Below, piece after piece: positions 36,168 to 45,627 of a stretch of 64,000 nucleotides of DNA. Under the pieces are notes generated by a model. That model was not told the DNA's origin, searched no databases, and worked only from the letters and a program-made list of their open reading frames with translations. Source of the DNA: Alphaproteobacteria bacterium (GTDB lineage Bacteria; Pseudomonadota; Alphaproteobacteria; Rhodobacterales; Rhodobacteraceae). The stretch is taken from positions 62,001 through 126,000 of the forward strand of contig JAUHVR010000003.1 of assembly GCA_030424865.1 (NCBI GenBank). The letters run 5' to 3'. Every line of letters begins with the position of its first letter. Position 1 is the stretch's first letter. Position numbers and translations under genes: made by a program.

Positions 36168-38212
36168 TGCCGATCGCCGTCCCACAGGAAATTCTCGACG
36201 CCCTGACCGACGTCGACATGCCCCGCCTGCAGCCCGAGCCCGGCCTGACCGAGACGGTCACGGCAGGCGGCAACGTGATCCCCGTGCACCGGTCACGGGC
36301 TCTGGTGCTGGGCAGCGGCGCTGCGGGCCTGCGCGCGGCTGTCGAGCTGAAGCGGCGCGATGTCGACGTCACGATCCTCAGCCAAAGCGCCTGGGGCGGC
36401 ACCTCGGCCTGTTCAGGGTCAGACAAGCAGACCTTGCACACCGCCAACACCGCCGATCAGGGCGACAACTTCAAGGACATGGCCCGCGCCCTGCGCGCAG
36501 GCGGCGCGATGGACGAGGACACGGCCTATGTCGAGGCGGTGGGATCCGCCCGCGCCATGGCCTCGCTTCAGTACCTTGGCCTGCCCTTGCCGCAGGAACG
36601 CCTGGGCGGAACACTGCGCTATCAGACCGACCATGACGAGGTCGGGCGCGCCACCAGTTGCGGCCCGCGCACCTCGCGCCTGATGGTCAAGGTGCTGGCG
36701 GCCGAGGCGATCCGCCTGGGCATCCCCTTTTTCAACCTGACCACCGCCGTGCGCATCGTGACAGACGGGGACCGTGTCACCGGCGTTCTGGCGATCCGAG
36801 CCAAGGACAGGACCGAGGACAACCCGCTGGGCCTGGTTCTGTTCCGCTGCACCTCGCTGGTGATTGCCGCCGGGGGGCCGGGTGAGCTGTATCGTGACAG
36901 CGTCTTTCCGAACGGCTGCTTCGGGTCGCTTGGGCTGGCGCTTGAGGCGGGGCTTGAGATGGTCAACCTGACCGAAAGCCAGTTCGGCATCGGCACGCGT
37001 CGCGAGGGCTTTCCCTGGAACCTGTCGGGCACCTACGTGCAGGTCATCCCGCACATCTATTCCGTCGACGACGCGGGCAACGAGCACCACTTTCTGGGCG
37101 AATATTACCGCACGACGCAAGAGATGGCCTCGAACATCTTCCGCAAGGGCTATCAATGGCCGTTCCACGCCACGCGGATGCTGGACTTCCAATCCAGCCT
37201 GATCGACCTTGCGATCTTCCGCGAGGGGCAAAAGGGCCGCCGGGTCTTTATGGACTTCAACCGGAACCCCCTGCCCGTTCCCGGCGACCTGCCCTTCAGC
37301 CTCGACCGGCTGGACGAGGACGTGCACCGGTATCTGACCAACGCCGGGGCCGATCATGCGCTGCCAATTGACCGGCTGAAGCACATGAACCCCTTGGCGA
37401 TTGAACTGTACCGTCGCTACAAGATCGACATCGTCACCGACCCGCTGGAGTTCGCGGTGAACAACCAGCACATGAACGGCGGGATTGCGGTCGATGTCTG
37501 GGGGCGCACCAACCTGACCGGGATCTACGCGGTGGGCGAGGCCGCGGGCACCCACGGCGTGACCCGCCCCGGCGGCGCGGCGCTGAACGCAGGTCAGGTC
37601 TTTGGCACGCGGGTCGCCGAACACATCGCCGGGTCTGCCGAACCTGAGGCGTCAGACACCCCGGTCGATCAGGCCGTCGCGGCGCTGCAGGCCATTTTGC
37701 GACCAGAGGGCGGGCTGGACGTTCCATCGATCCGCGCCGAGGTACAGGCCCGCATGAGCGATCGGGCGGGCATCCTGTGCACACCCGGCGACATCGCCGA
37801 GGGGCTGGCCGAGGCCCGCGCCCTGACCGCGCGCCTGCGCGCACAAGGCGTTACGCTCAGCCGTCCGAGCGAGGCGGCGCGTGCCCTGCAGTGGCATCAA
37901 ATGGCGCTGGCGTCCGAGGCGGTGCTGGCCGCACTGAACCACTTTGTCGAAAACGGCGGCGGCAGCCGGGGCGCGCGGGCGATCTGTGATCCGAACGGCG
38001 ACGCACTGCCGATCACCGCGAAGGGGCCTTTGGAGAAATACCGCTTTCGCAGCGAACGCGCCGAGGATATGCAAAACCAGATCCTCGTGCGGCTCGAGGG
38101 CACCGACATGGCGCTGCGCACCCGAGCCATCCGGGCCTTTGATGAAAGCGCCAAGGCCTTTTTCGAACGGGACTGGCCCGCCTGGCTGACCGCTGCGATC
38201 TACGACAGGTAA
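36167..38212 (+). CDS. FAD-dependent oxidoreductase, soluble SDH/fumarate reductase flavoprotein-like
   Basis: 681 residues. The FAD Rossmann motif GSGAAG is at 49-54, and the SDH/FRD flavoprotein signature appears as NNQHMNGGIAVDV followed by IYAVGEAAGTHGVTRPGGAALNAG. A C-terminal helical domain similar to the SDH/aspartate-oxidase type follows. No iron-sulfur partner or membrane anchor is encoded nearby, so it is probably a soluble dehydrogenase or reductase acting on a dicarboxylate-like, or 2-enoate, intermediate (inference). ATG 36167 overlaps the Gfo/Idh stop. Confidence 0.8.
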   Translation: MPIAVPQEILDALTDVDMPRLQPEPGLTETVTAGGNVIPVHRSRALVLGSGAAGLRAAVELKRRDVDVTILSQSAWGGTSACSGSDKQTLHTANTADQGDNFKDMARALRAGGAMDEDTAYVEAVGSARAMASLQYLGLPLPQERLGGTLRYQTDHDEVGRATSCGPRTSRLMVKVLAAEAIRLGIPFFNLTTAVRIVTDGDRVTGVLAIRAKDRTEDNPLGLVLFRCTSLVIAAGGPGELYRDSVFPNGCFGSLGLALEAGLEMVNLTESQFGIGTRREGFPWNLSGTYVQVIPHIYSVDDAGNEHHFLGEYYRTTQEMASNIFRKGYQWPFHATRMLDFQSSLIDLAIFREGQKGRRVFMDFNRNPLPVPGDLPFSLDRLDEDVHRYLTNAGADHALPIDRLKHMNPLAIELYRRYKIDIVTDPLEFAVNNQHMNGGIAVDVWGRTNLTGIYAVGEAAGTHGVTRPGGAALNAGQVFGTRVAEHIAGSAEPEASDTPVDQAVAALQAILRPEGGLDVPSIRAEVQARMSDRAGILCTPGDIAEGLAEARALTARLRAQGVTLSRPSEAARALQWHQMALASEAVLAALNHFVENGGGSRGARAICDPNGDALPITAKGPLEKYRFRSERAEDMQNQILVRLEGTDMALRTRAIRAFDESAKAFFERDWPAWLTAAIYDR

Positions 38213-38233
38213 AGACCAGAAAGACGGCTGAAC

Positions 38234-39157
38234 ATGACACAAGAGACACCCCGCGTCGTTGCGATTGGCGAGGTCATGGTGGAAATGGCCCCGGTCGAGG
38301 GCGGCGTGTATCGACGCGGCTTTGCCGGTGACACATTCAACACCGCCTGGCACATGGGCCAGCTTCTGACGGGCACGGCAGAGGTGGGTTATGTGACCCG
38401 TCTCGGCCAGGATGCACTGTCGGATGACTTTGTGCGTGAAATGCAAGCCGATGGGCTGACCACCTCGGGTGTGGGCCGGGACGCGGACCGGACCATGGGG
38501 CTTTACCTGATCGAGCTTCAGGATGCCGAGCGCAGCTTTCACTACTGGCGGTCGCAGTCGGCGGCGCGCCTGCTGGCCGACGACCCCGCTTGGCTGGCCG
38601 AGACGCTGCAGGGCACCAGCCTGATCCATCTCTCTGGCATCACGGTGGCGATCCTGCCCCCCGCGGCCCGCAACACCCTGCTGGAGGCATTGGCGCAGGC
38701 CCGCACGAACGGTGCGCGGGTTTCTTTTGATCCCAACATCCGGCCCAAGCTCTGGACCTCGCAAGACGAAATTCGTGAAACCATTCCGCGTTTCATCGAA
38801 GCCGCAGACATCGCCCTGCCCAGCTTTGACGACGAGGCGGCGCATTTCGGCGATGCCGACCCCGCCGCGACGGTCGAACGCTTTGCCGCCGGAGGTGTGA
38901 CCGAGATCATCGTCAAGAACGGTGCCGATGCCGTGACAGCCCGCATTGATGGTCAGGACCTGACGGTCGACACTCCAGCCGTCGACAAGGTCATCGACAC
39001 CTCGGGCGCAGGAGATGCGTTTAACGCAGGTTACCTGTCGGCACGATTGCTCGGGCGGGGTGCCAGGGCCTCTGTTGCCGCTGGACAGTCGGTCTCGGGT
39101 CAGGTGATCGGCTGCTATGGCGCGCGCATTCCCAAGGATCAGATGTCGCCGCTCTAG
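38234..39157 (+). CDS. kdgK: PfkB-family sugar kinase, probable 2-dehydro-3-deoxygluconokinase
   Basis: 307 residues of the ribokinase family. The N-terminal VVAIGEVMVEMAPVEGGVYRRGFAGDTFNTAWHM is split over the first 35 residues, and DTSGAGDAFNAGY is the C-terminal catalytic motif. The N-terminal GEVMVEM-like start and FAGDTFNTA resemble KdgK. It would phosphorylate 2-keto-3-deoxygluconate or a similar ketodeoxy acid. Last gene of the plus arm; the stop overlaps the convergent LacI gene (CTAG). Confidence 0.75.
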   Translation: MTQETPRVVAIGEVMVEMAPVEGGVYRRGFAGDTFNTAWHMGQLLTGTAEVGYVTRLGQDALSDDFVREMQADGLTTSGVGRDADRTMGLYLIELQDAERSFHYWRSQSAARLLADDPAWLAETLQGTSLIHLSGITVAILPPAARNTLLEALAQARTNGARVSFDPNIRPKLWTSQDEIRETIPRFIEAADIALPSFDDEAAHFGDADPAATVERFAAGGVTEIIVKNGADAVTARIDGQDLTVDTPAVDKVIDTSGAGDAFNAGYLSARLLGRGARASVAAGQSVSGQVIGCYGARIPKDQMSPL

Positions 39158-40167
39158 GCGCCCCTGCCCCGGCTCGATTGGCGGATCACCAGTTCCACCG
39201 GCGTGCGGCTTTCGCGCGCCGGGACCTTGCCGTCCTCAAGCCATTCCACCACGGTCCGCGCCGCTTGTGCGCCGATAGAGGCGATGTCACAGCCCACCGA
39301 GGACAGGGCCGGATAGGTCTGCGCGGCCTCTTGAATATTGTCGAACCCGACAATCCGGATATCCGTCCCGACCTCGCGCCCCAATTCGTGGCACCCGCTC
39401 AGCATTCCGATGGAAACCAGATCGCTGAAACAGACCACGCCATCCACCTCTGGATGCTCCTTTGTCAGACGGCGTGCCGCGTCATGCCCGAAAGCGCGGC
39501 TGGATTGGCCGGTGATCACCACAGGGTCCATCCCGACCTCTCGTGTGACATCCAGAAAGCCCGCTTTGCGTTCCTCGGTGACGGATCGCCCCTCTAGTCC
39601 CCCGACAAAAGCCAGACGCTTTGCCCCCATCTCCAATAGATGCCGCGTCGCGTCCCGCCCGCCCTCGACGTATTCAGGCGCGGTGAAGGGAAAGAGGTCC
39701 AGCCGATCATCGGCACACCGCAGCATCTGCATCGCAGGCACGCCCGCGCGGGCGATGGCATCAAAGGTGCAGCGCGTATCGCCATAGGCCGGGCAGATCA
39801 GAAAAGCCGAGACGCCATGCTCGATCATCGAGGTCACAACCTGTTCCTGCAACGCCGGATCTTCGTCCGTGTTGGCGATGACCGCGGCATAGCTGCGCTC
39901 GGCCAGCGCCATCTGCAGTGAGGTTGCAAATTCGGTGAAGAACGGGTTGCGCAGATCGTTGATCACCAACCCGATCAGCCCGGCGTTCGACGTGCGCATG
40001 TTGGCGGCGGAACGGTTGTAGACATAACCGATTTCGGCCATCGCCTTGCGCACCGTTTCGCGGGTTTCGTCCCGGATCGTCGGACTGTTGCGCAGGACAA
40101 GGCTGACCGTGGACTTCGAGACCCCCGCCGCCTTGGCAACGTCGATGATCGTCGGTTTCCGTCCCAT
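39154..40167 (-). CDS. LacI-family regulator of the sugar locus
   Basis: 337 residues. The N-terminal HTH is IIDVAKAAGVSKSTVSLVLRNS, followed by the hinge and sensor domain beginning AGLIGLVINDLRNPFF. It is the last gene of the long minus-strand arm and lies between the two operator pairs TGGAACGTTCCA (34952 and 52796), making it the best candidate for binding them. The effector is unknown. Confidence 0.9.
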   Translation of the reverse strand: MGRKPTIIDVAKAAGVSKSTVSLVLRNSPTIRDETRETVRKAMAEIGYVYNRSAANMRTSNAGLIGLVINDLRNPFFTEFATSLQMALAERSYAAVIANTDEDPALQEQVVTSMIEHGVSAFLICPAYGDTRCTFDAIARAGVPAMQMLRCADDRLDLFPFTAPEYVEGGRDATRHLLEMGAKRLAFVGGLEGRSVTEERKAGFLDVTREVGMDPVVITGQSSRAFGHDAARRLTKEHPEVDGVVCFSDLVSIGMLSGCHELGREVGTDIRIVGFDNIQEAAQTYPALSSVGCDIASIGAQAARTVVEWLEDGKVPARESRTPVELVIRQSSRGRGA

Positions 40168-40203
40168 GTCGCGCGCTGTCCTCTTGTCCCCGGTCCACCC
40201 GTT

Positions 40204-40527
40204 CTAGGCAGCCAATTCCCCGATTGGCAGGTCAAATACCAGAATGCCGTCCAGACCGCCAACCGCATTGGCCACCAGTTGTGCACCGACCGCCTTGTGG
40301 TCCGGGTGATCCTGATAGGCCTGCAACACCTCCCAGTTCTCAAAGTCGGCGACAAAGCCGTGCATATAGCCGCGCTCGATCTGTTCCGGGCTTTCGCTGC
40401 GACCCGAGGTGATCGAGATCACGCCCGGCAGCACCTCTTTGATCGCGTGCAATTCGGCAAAAATGCCGGTGATGGTCTCTTCGCTCACGTCGGGGCGAAA
40501 TTTCACAAGGACGATGTGTCGGATCAT
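40204..40527 (-). CDS. Dabb-domain (stress-responsive alpha/beta-barrel) protein
   Basis: 107 residues, one Dabb domain: IRHIVLVKFRPDVSEE at the start, HGFVADFENWEVLQAYQDHPDHKAV in the middle. Such proteins dimerise into a barrel; some are dehydratases or cyclases for plant-type metabolites, most have no known role. It is translationally coupled to the GMC gene at 40524 by a 4-nt overlap (ATGA), which suggests it works on the same substrate. Confidence 0.83.
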   Translation of the reverse strand: MIRHIVLVKFRPDVSEETITGIFAELHAIKEVLPGVISITSGRSESPEQIERGYMHGFVADFENWEVLQAYQDHPDHKAVGAQLVANAVGGLDGILVFDLPIGELAA

Positions 40528-42119
40528 GTCAGGTCCATTCCGTTGTCTTCTTTGATCATGTCTGCCGCCTTTTCACCGATCATGATTGCGGCGGCGTTGG
40601 TGTTGGATGAAATCACGGTGGGCATGATGGCGTTGTCCACAACGCGCAGCCCCTCCAGCCCGTTCACACGCAGCCGCGTGTCGACCACCGCGCCGTCATC
40701 AATGCCCATGCGGCAGGTGCCCGCGCAGTGGTGCGAGGTCTTGGAGTGTTCCGAGATGAAGTCGAAGTAATCCTCGTCGGTTTTCACATCCGGGCCCGGC
40801 AAACGCTCGGCCAGGATGTATTTGCTGAGCGGCGATTGGGACAGGATCTCTTGTGTCAGTTTGAGCCCCCGGATCGACATCTCGCGGTCCATCGGATCCG
40901 CCAGATAGTTCGGGTCGATCAAGGGCGCCTTGGCCGGATCGCTGCTTTGCAACCGGACGGTCCCGCGCGAGCGCGGACGCAGGTAGCAGGAATTCAGCGT
41001 CACGCCACCCTGAGGCATCGCCGCCACGCCATGTTCGATGCCTGTGCCAAGGCCCAGGTGGAACTGCAGATCAGGGGACCGCGCATCCGGGTCGGCATAC
41101 CAGAACCCACCGGTTTCAAAGAGCGAGGACGCCAAAGGCCCCTTGCGCGACAGGATGTACTGCAGCCCGGCAAAAGCCGCCCAATGCGGCTTGGCATAAC
41201 GGTCATAGCTGTAGGGACCACTGAGTTCGCTGATGCAATAGAGGTCCAGATGGTCCTGCAGGTTCTCGCCAATCTGGGGCTGGTCCAATAGAACGTCGAT
41301 GCCCAGTTCGGCCAGATGATCCGCCGGACCAATCCCCGACAGCTGCAACAAACGCGGCGAACCGATCGCCCCGCCTGACAGCAAGACCTCGCGGCTGGCG
41401 GTCAGCTTGCTGCCGTCCAGCATCTCGACCCCGGTGACGCGGCCTTTCTCGACCAACAGACGCCGCACCTGTGCGCCCAGTTTCACGGTCAGGTTGGGCC
41501 GCCCCTTGTTGGGCGTCACATAGGCCATGGCAGCTGAAGAACGCCGCACATTGCGTTGAGTCAGCTGGTAAAAACAGACACCGTCCTGTTGTTCCCCGTT
41601 GATGTCCTCGTTGCGCGGAATGCCAAGTTCGGCAGCGGCGTCAAAGTAGGCCTCGCAAATCGGCAGCGGCGCGCTTGGCTGGCTGACCCCCAAGGGACCG
41701 CCCTTGCCGTGATAGCGGTTTTCGTAGGTGTCGTTGTCCTCGGCCTTGCGGAAATAGGGCAGCACATCCTCGTAGCCCCAACCCTCGCAGCCCATCTGCC
41801 GCCAGTCGTCGTAATCCTGCGCGTTGCCGCGGGTGTAGATCTGGGCGTTGATCGCCGATCCGCCGCCGATCACCTTGGCCTGCGTATAGCGGAAGACCTT
41901 GTTCTGCATGTGTTTTTGCGGAACCGTATCCCACCCCCAGGACCCGATGCCCTTGGTCATCTTCGCGAAACCGGCAGGCAGATGATACAGCGGATTGCGG
42001 TCGCTGCCGCCGGCCTCCAGCAGCAGCACCTGCGCCGAGGGGTCTTCGGACAGACGTGCGGCCAGCACTGAACCGGCCGATCCGCCACCGATGATGATGA
42101 AGTCATACCCTTGGGTCAT
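40524..42119 (-). CDS. GMC-family oxidoreductase (choline dehydrogenase-like)
   Basis: 531 residues. FAD motif FIIIGGGSAGSVLAARLSE at the N-terminus, PROSITE-type segments GGGSAINAQIYTRG and SGGAIGSPRLLQLSG, and catalytic His in HHCAGTCRMG near the C-terminus. It oxidises an alcohol with FAD. The alcohol may be a sugar hydroxyl or a primary alcohol; the family is broad. It is placed between Dabb and a second, different GMC gene. Confidence 0.88.
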   Translation of the reverse strand: MTQGYDFIIIGGGSAGSVLAARLSEDPSAQVLLLEAGGSDRNPLYHLPAGFAKMTKGIGSWGWDTVPQKHMQNKVFRYTQAKVIGGGSAINAQIYTRGNAQDYDDWRQMGCEGWGYEDVLPYFRKAEDNDTYENRYHGKGGPLGVSQPSAPLPICEAYFDAAAELGIPRNEDINGEQQDGVCFYQLTQRNVRRSSAAMAYVTPNKGRPNLTVKLGAQVRRLLVEKGRVTGVEMLDGSKLTASREVLLSGGAIGSPRLLQLSGIGPADHLAELGIDVLLDQPQIGENLQDHLDLYCISELSGPYSYDRYAKPHWAAFAGLQYILSRKGPLASSLFETGGFWYADPDARSPDLQFHLGLGTGIEHGVAAMPQGGVTLNSCYLRPRSRGTVRLQSSDPAKAPLIDPNYLADPMDREMSIRGLKLTQEILSQSPLSKYILAERLPGPDVKTDEDYFDFISEHSKTSHHCAGTCRMGIDDGAVVDTRLRVNGLEGLRVVDNAIMPTVISSNTNAAAIMIGEKAADMIKEDNGMDLT

Positions 42120-42141
42120 GGTTGTGTCCTATCAAGGCGGA

Positions 42142-43632
42142 TCAGGCCGCCACTGGGGTCTTCAGTACAGAATGCGCCGCGCGCAGCGACAGTGCTGCGA
42201 CGGTCAGGGCGGGGTTTACGGCGGCCGAGGTCGGCAGGACCGAGGCATCCGTGATGAAGAGGTTCGGGTGGTCGTGGCTGCGGCAGGTCGTGTCGACCAC
42301 GCTGACGCGCGGGTCATGCCCCATGCGCGCCGTTCCGCATTGATGTGAGGGTGTGCGCCGGTCGAAAGGTCGAGACAGGACAACCGGATAGCCCATCTTG
42401 CGCAGGTACTGCTTGAGCTTTGCGACAAGCGCCTGATGCGCCTCCCAGTTCGACCGTTTCCAGTCAAGCACGATCTGACCATCCTTCAGCGTGACGCGGC
42501 TGTCAGGGTTCGGCAGATCTTCGGACATCGCGTAAAGATCCACAGCGCGGTTGGCGATCCAGGTCGCCACCGGCCCCGGCAAGCTGCTGTTGGCCTTCAG
42601 GATCGTGCCCGAGATCTTGCCCAAGAGCTGTATGTTGCCCAGGGGTTCACCCTTTGGACCACCTGTGTGGTAGAAGTCATTGATCATTATGGTCTTTTGA
42701 TAGATCGCATCATTGCGCCGCAACGGGTGCAGGGCCAGCACCGCAGAACAGTTGTGGTTCATGAAATGCCGCCCAACCAGGTCAGAGCTGTTGGCAACGC
42801 CCTGCGGCGCCACGTCACTGGCCGAGCGCAACAACAGCGCCGCCGACTGCACCGCCCCGGCGGCCAGCACGACCACGGGCGCGGTCAGCACCTCGCCGGT
42901 CACCAGTTCGACGCCAGACACCTTGCGGTCATCGCCAACGATCAGCCGCGCCACCTCGCTGTTGACGCGCAGTTTGACGCTGTCGCTTTTCAAGGCTGTC
43001 TCAAGCGCGGCGCGCTCTGCGTCGAGCTTGCCGCCTGCGGTGTCGGGAAAGGCATCCCAGGGCGTCTTGGCGCGGGCCAGCCAGCGATCCAGATCGACGC
43101 CCAGCGGCAAAGAGGCCGGGTGCAACCCCGCCGCCTTGGCCCGCTCACGAAGATCGCGGATCGGGGGCTCGTCCGGCACAGGCCCATGCGCAAAGTCCGT
43201 GGATCGCGGCGGATCGGTCGGATCTTCGCCCGCCTGTCCACGCACCTGATACAGCCGCTCGGCCTCGCCGTAAAACGGTTCCAGCTCGTCGTAAGTGATC
43301 GGCCAACCGGGCGTGGTGCCGCCCATGTGGCGGATCGGTTCGAAATCCTGCGCACGAAAGCGCAGGAAGACCGCGCCAAAGAATTTCGAGTTACCGCCGA
43401 CGTTATAGTAGTTGCCCGGATTGAACGCCCGCCCCTGCCCGTCCAGCCACTGCTCGTCGGGGCGATAGTGCCCCTTCGCAAAGATCGCATGCGCGTCCCG
43501 GTCGTGGACCGAAGGGCGCAAGTGATCGCCCTTTTCCAGCACCAGAACACGACGGCCGGACGAGGAGAGCGCCGCCGCCATGGTGGCGCCCCCGATGCCC
43601 GAACCGATGATTATGACATCCGCGTCGCTCAC
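42142..43632 (-). CDS. GMC-family oxidoreductase, sugar (pyranose/glucoside) dehydrogenase-like
   Basis: 496 residues. FAD motif VIIIGSGIGGATMAAALSS, GNYYNVGGNSKFFGAVFLR near residue 90, active-site His in HQCGTARMGHDPR and Asn in AVNPALTVAALSL. It is shorter than choline dehydrogenase and resembles the catalytic subunits of glucoside 3-dehydrogenases and pyranose 2-oxidases. The start is GTG 43632, overlapping the ABC ATPase stop (GTGA). It likely oxidises a ring hydroxyl of the imported sugar (inference). Confidence 0.83.
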   Translation of the reverse strand: MSDADVIIIGSGIGGATMAAALSSSGRRVLVLEKGDHLRPSVHDRDAHAIFAKGHYRPDEQWLDGQGRAFNPGNYYNVGGNSKFFGAVFLRFRAQDFEPIRHMGGTTPGWPITYDELEPFYGEAERLYQVRGQAGEDPTDPPRSTDFAHGPVPDEPPIRDLRERAKAAGLHPASLPLGVDLDRWLARAKTPWDAFPDTAGGKLDAERAALETALKSDSVKLRVNSEVARLIVGDDRKVSGVELVTGEVLTAPVVVLAAGAVQSAALLLRSASDVAPQGVANSSDLVGRHFMNHNCSAVLALHPLRRNDAIYQKTIMINDFYHTGGPKGEPLGNIQLLGKISGTILKANSSLPGPVATWIANRAVDLYAMSEDLPNPDSRVTLKDGQIVLDWKRSNWEAHQALVAKLKQYLRKMGYPVVLSRPFDRRTPSHQCGTARMGHDPRVSVVDTTCRSHDHPNLFITDASVLPTSAAVNPALTVAALSLRAAHSVLKTPVAA

Positions 43633-44741
43633 CCTTCGATGCGCGCCTCTGTTTGCGGGTCAAAGGCCACGGCCTTTTCCATGTTCACCGCAAAATCAAA
43701 CAGCTGCCCCGGCTCGACCGAGACATCGGCCCGCAGGCGCGAGATCACGTCCTTGCCGCCAAGCGTCGTCGTGACAAAGGTGTCGGACCCCGCCGGTTCG
43801 GTGACGACGATGCGATTCTGCAGCGCCACGATGTTGTTCGACTTGCGGTCCGCACCGTCGGGATCGGTGATCGCCTCGGGCCGGATGCCCAGCAGGATCT
43901 CTTTCCCGTCCCAGGCCGCCATGTTGTCTTGCGAGAACGGCAGCTGGGCCTCGCCGCCCTCTGACGTCTGAACCACCGCGTGGGGGCGCCCCTCTACAAC
44001 CGCAACCCGCGCCGGCATGATGTTCATCGCCGGAGAGCCCATGAAGGTCGCAACAAAAAGGTTTGCGGGCGTGTCGTAGATCTCTTTCGGGGTGCCCAGC
44101 TGCTGGACATAGCCCTGGTACATGACCGCGATCCGGGTCGACAGCGTCATCGCCTCGATCTGGTCGTGGGTCACATAGACGATGGTCGTCTTCAGCTTTT
44201 CATGCAGCTTCTTGATCTCGGTCCGCATGTCGACGCGCAACTTGGCGTCGAGGTTGGACAGAGGCTCGTCGAACAGGAAGACATCCGGGTCGCGCACCAG
44301 TGCGCGCCCCATGGCAACCCGCTGCCGCTGACCACCCGACAGCTGGCCCGGCTTGCGATCCAGAAGCTGTTCGATCTGCAATAGCTTGGCCACGTCGGTC
44401 ATCGCCTTGTCGCGCTCTGGCTTGGGCACGCCGTGCATTTCCAGACCAAAGGTGATGTTCTGGCCAACGGTCATGTTGGGGTAAAGCGCATAGCTTTGGA
44501 ACACCATCGCGATGTTGCGGTTCGACGGGTGCACCCCGTTGACCACGCGCCCGTTGATCCCGATCTCGCCCGAGGTGATGTCCTCGAGCCCCGCGATCAT
44601 GTTCAGCAGCGTGGACTTGCCGCAGCCCGAGGGGCCGACCAGCACAAGGAACTCGCCCTCTTCGACCGCGATGTCGACCCGGTGCAGAACCTCGACGTTG
44701 CCGTAGGATTTGGTGACGTTGTTGATGTCAAGAAAGCCCAT
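43629..44741 (-). CDS. Carbohydrate ABC transporter ATP-binding protein (UgpC-like)
   Basis: 370 residues. Walker [10 protein letters not shown], signature [15 protein letters not shown], Walker [13 protein letters not shown], plus a C-terminal TOBE/MOP regulatory domain. It serves the CUT1-type importer formed with the two permeases upstream. CAAAGGAT precedes ATG 44741. Confidence 0.93.
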   Translation of the reverse strand: MGFLDINNVTKSYGNVEVLHRVDIAVEEGEFLVLVGPSGCGKSTLLNMIAGLEDITSGEIGINGRVVNGVHPSNRNIAMVFQSYALYPNMTVGQNITFGLEMHGVPKPERDKAMTDVAKLLQIEQLLDRKPGQLSGGQRQRVAMGRALVRDPDVFLFDEPLSNLDAKLRVDMRTEIKKLHEKLKTTIVYVTHDQIEAMTLSTRIAVMYQGYVQQLGTPKEIYDTPANLFVATFMGSPAMNIMPARVAVVEGRPHAVVQTSEGGEAQLPFSQDNMAAWDGKEILLGIRPEAITDPDGADRKSNNIVALQNRIVVTEPAGSDTFVTTTLGGKDVISRLRADVSVEPGQLFDFAVNMEKAVAFDPQTEARIEG

Positions 44742-44745
44742 GATC

Positions 44746-45627
44746 TTATCCTTTGACAGAGCCGGCCATCAGACCGCGCACGAAGAAGCGGCCAGCGACG
44801 ATGTAGACGAGCAGGGTTGGCAGGGCGGCAAGAATCGCGCCTGCAAAGTGGACGTTGTATTCCTTTACGCCGGTCGAGGACTGGACAAGGTTGTTCAGTG
44901 CGACCGTCATCGGCGCGCCAGAGCCAGAGGCGAAAGAGGCGCCGAACAGGAAGTCGTTCCAGATGTTTGTGAACTGCCAGATGACGCAGACCACGATGAT
45001 CGGCCCCGACGAAGGCAGCATGATGCGGCGGAAGATCTGGAAGAAACCAGCCCCGTCGATCTGCGCCGCGCGCACCAGTTCCGTCGGGAAGGCCGCGTAG
45101 TAGTTGCGGAAGTACAGCGTCGAGAAGCCGATGCCATAGACCACGTGGACAAGGATCAGCCCGGTGGTTGTGCCCGAGATGCCGAGCATCCCCAGGATCC
45201 GCGCCATCGGGATCAGAACGATCTGAAAGGGGATGAAGCAGGAAAACAGCATCAGCCCGAAAAGGATCGTGTCATAGCGAAACCGCCACTTGGTCAGGAC
45301 ATAGCCGTTCAGCGCCCCCAGCACGGTCGAGATCACAACCGCCGGAACCACCATCTTGATCGAGTTCCAGAAGTAGGGCCGCAGGCCCGTGGGCTCGACG
45401 CCGACCTGTGCTGTGGACCAGGCCGCGCCCCAGGCCTCGATTGTCCATGTCTGCGGCAGCGCCATCATGTTGCCGCCCGTGATTTCACTGAGTGGTTTCA
45501 GCGAGTTCACCAGCATGATGAAGAAGGGCAGCAGGTAGAAAAGCGAGGCCACCAGCAGGAAGACATAGATGAAGGTGCGGGTGATGCGTCCGGTCTGGAC
45601 CGCCTGATTTTGTGCAGAAGCAGACAT
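44746..45627 (-). CDS. Carbohydrate ABC transporter permease (MalG-like)
   Basis: 293 residues with six hydrophobic segments and the EAA loop (TELVRAAQIDGAGFFQIFRRIMLPSS, residues about 170-195). Inner-membrane half of the sugar importer. The start overlaps the upstream permease stop (TAATG). Confidence 0.9.
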   Translation of the reverse strand: MSASAQNQAVQTGRITRTFIYVFLLVASLFYLLPFFIMLVNSLKPLSEITGGNMMALPQTWTIEAWGAAWSTAQVGVEPTGLRPYFWNSIKMVVPAVVISTVLGALNGYVLTKWRFRYDTILFGLMLFSCFIPFQIVLIPMARILGMLGISGTTTGLILVHVVYGIGFSTLYFRNYYAAFPTELVRAAQIDGAGFFQIFRRIMLPSSGPIIVVCVIWQFTNIWNDFLFGASFASGSGAPMTVALNNLVQSSTGVKEYNVHFAGAILAALPTLLVYIVAGRFFVRGLMAGSVKG

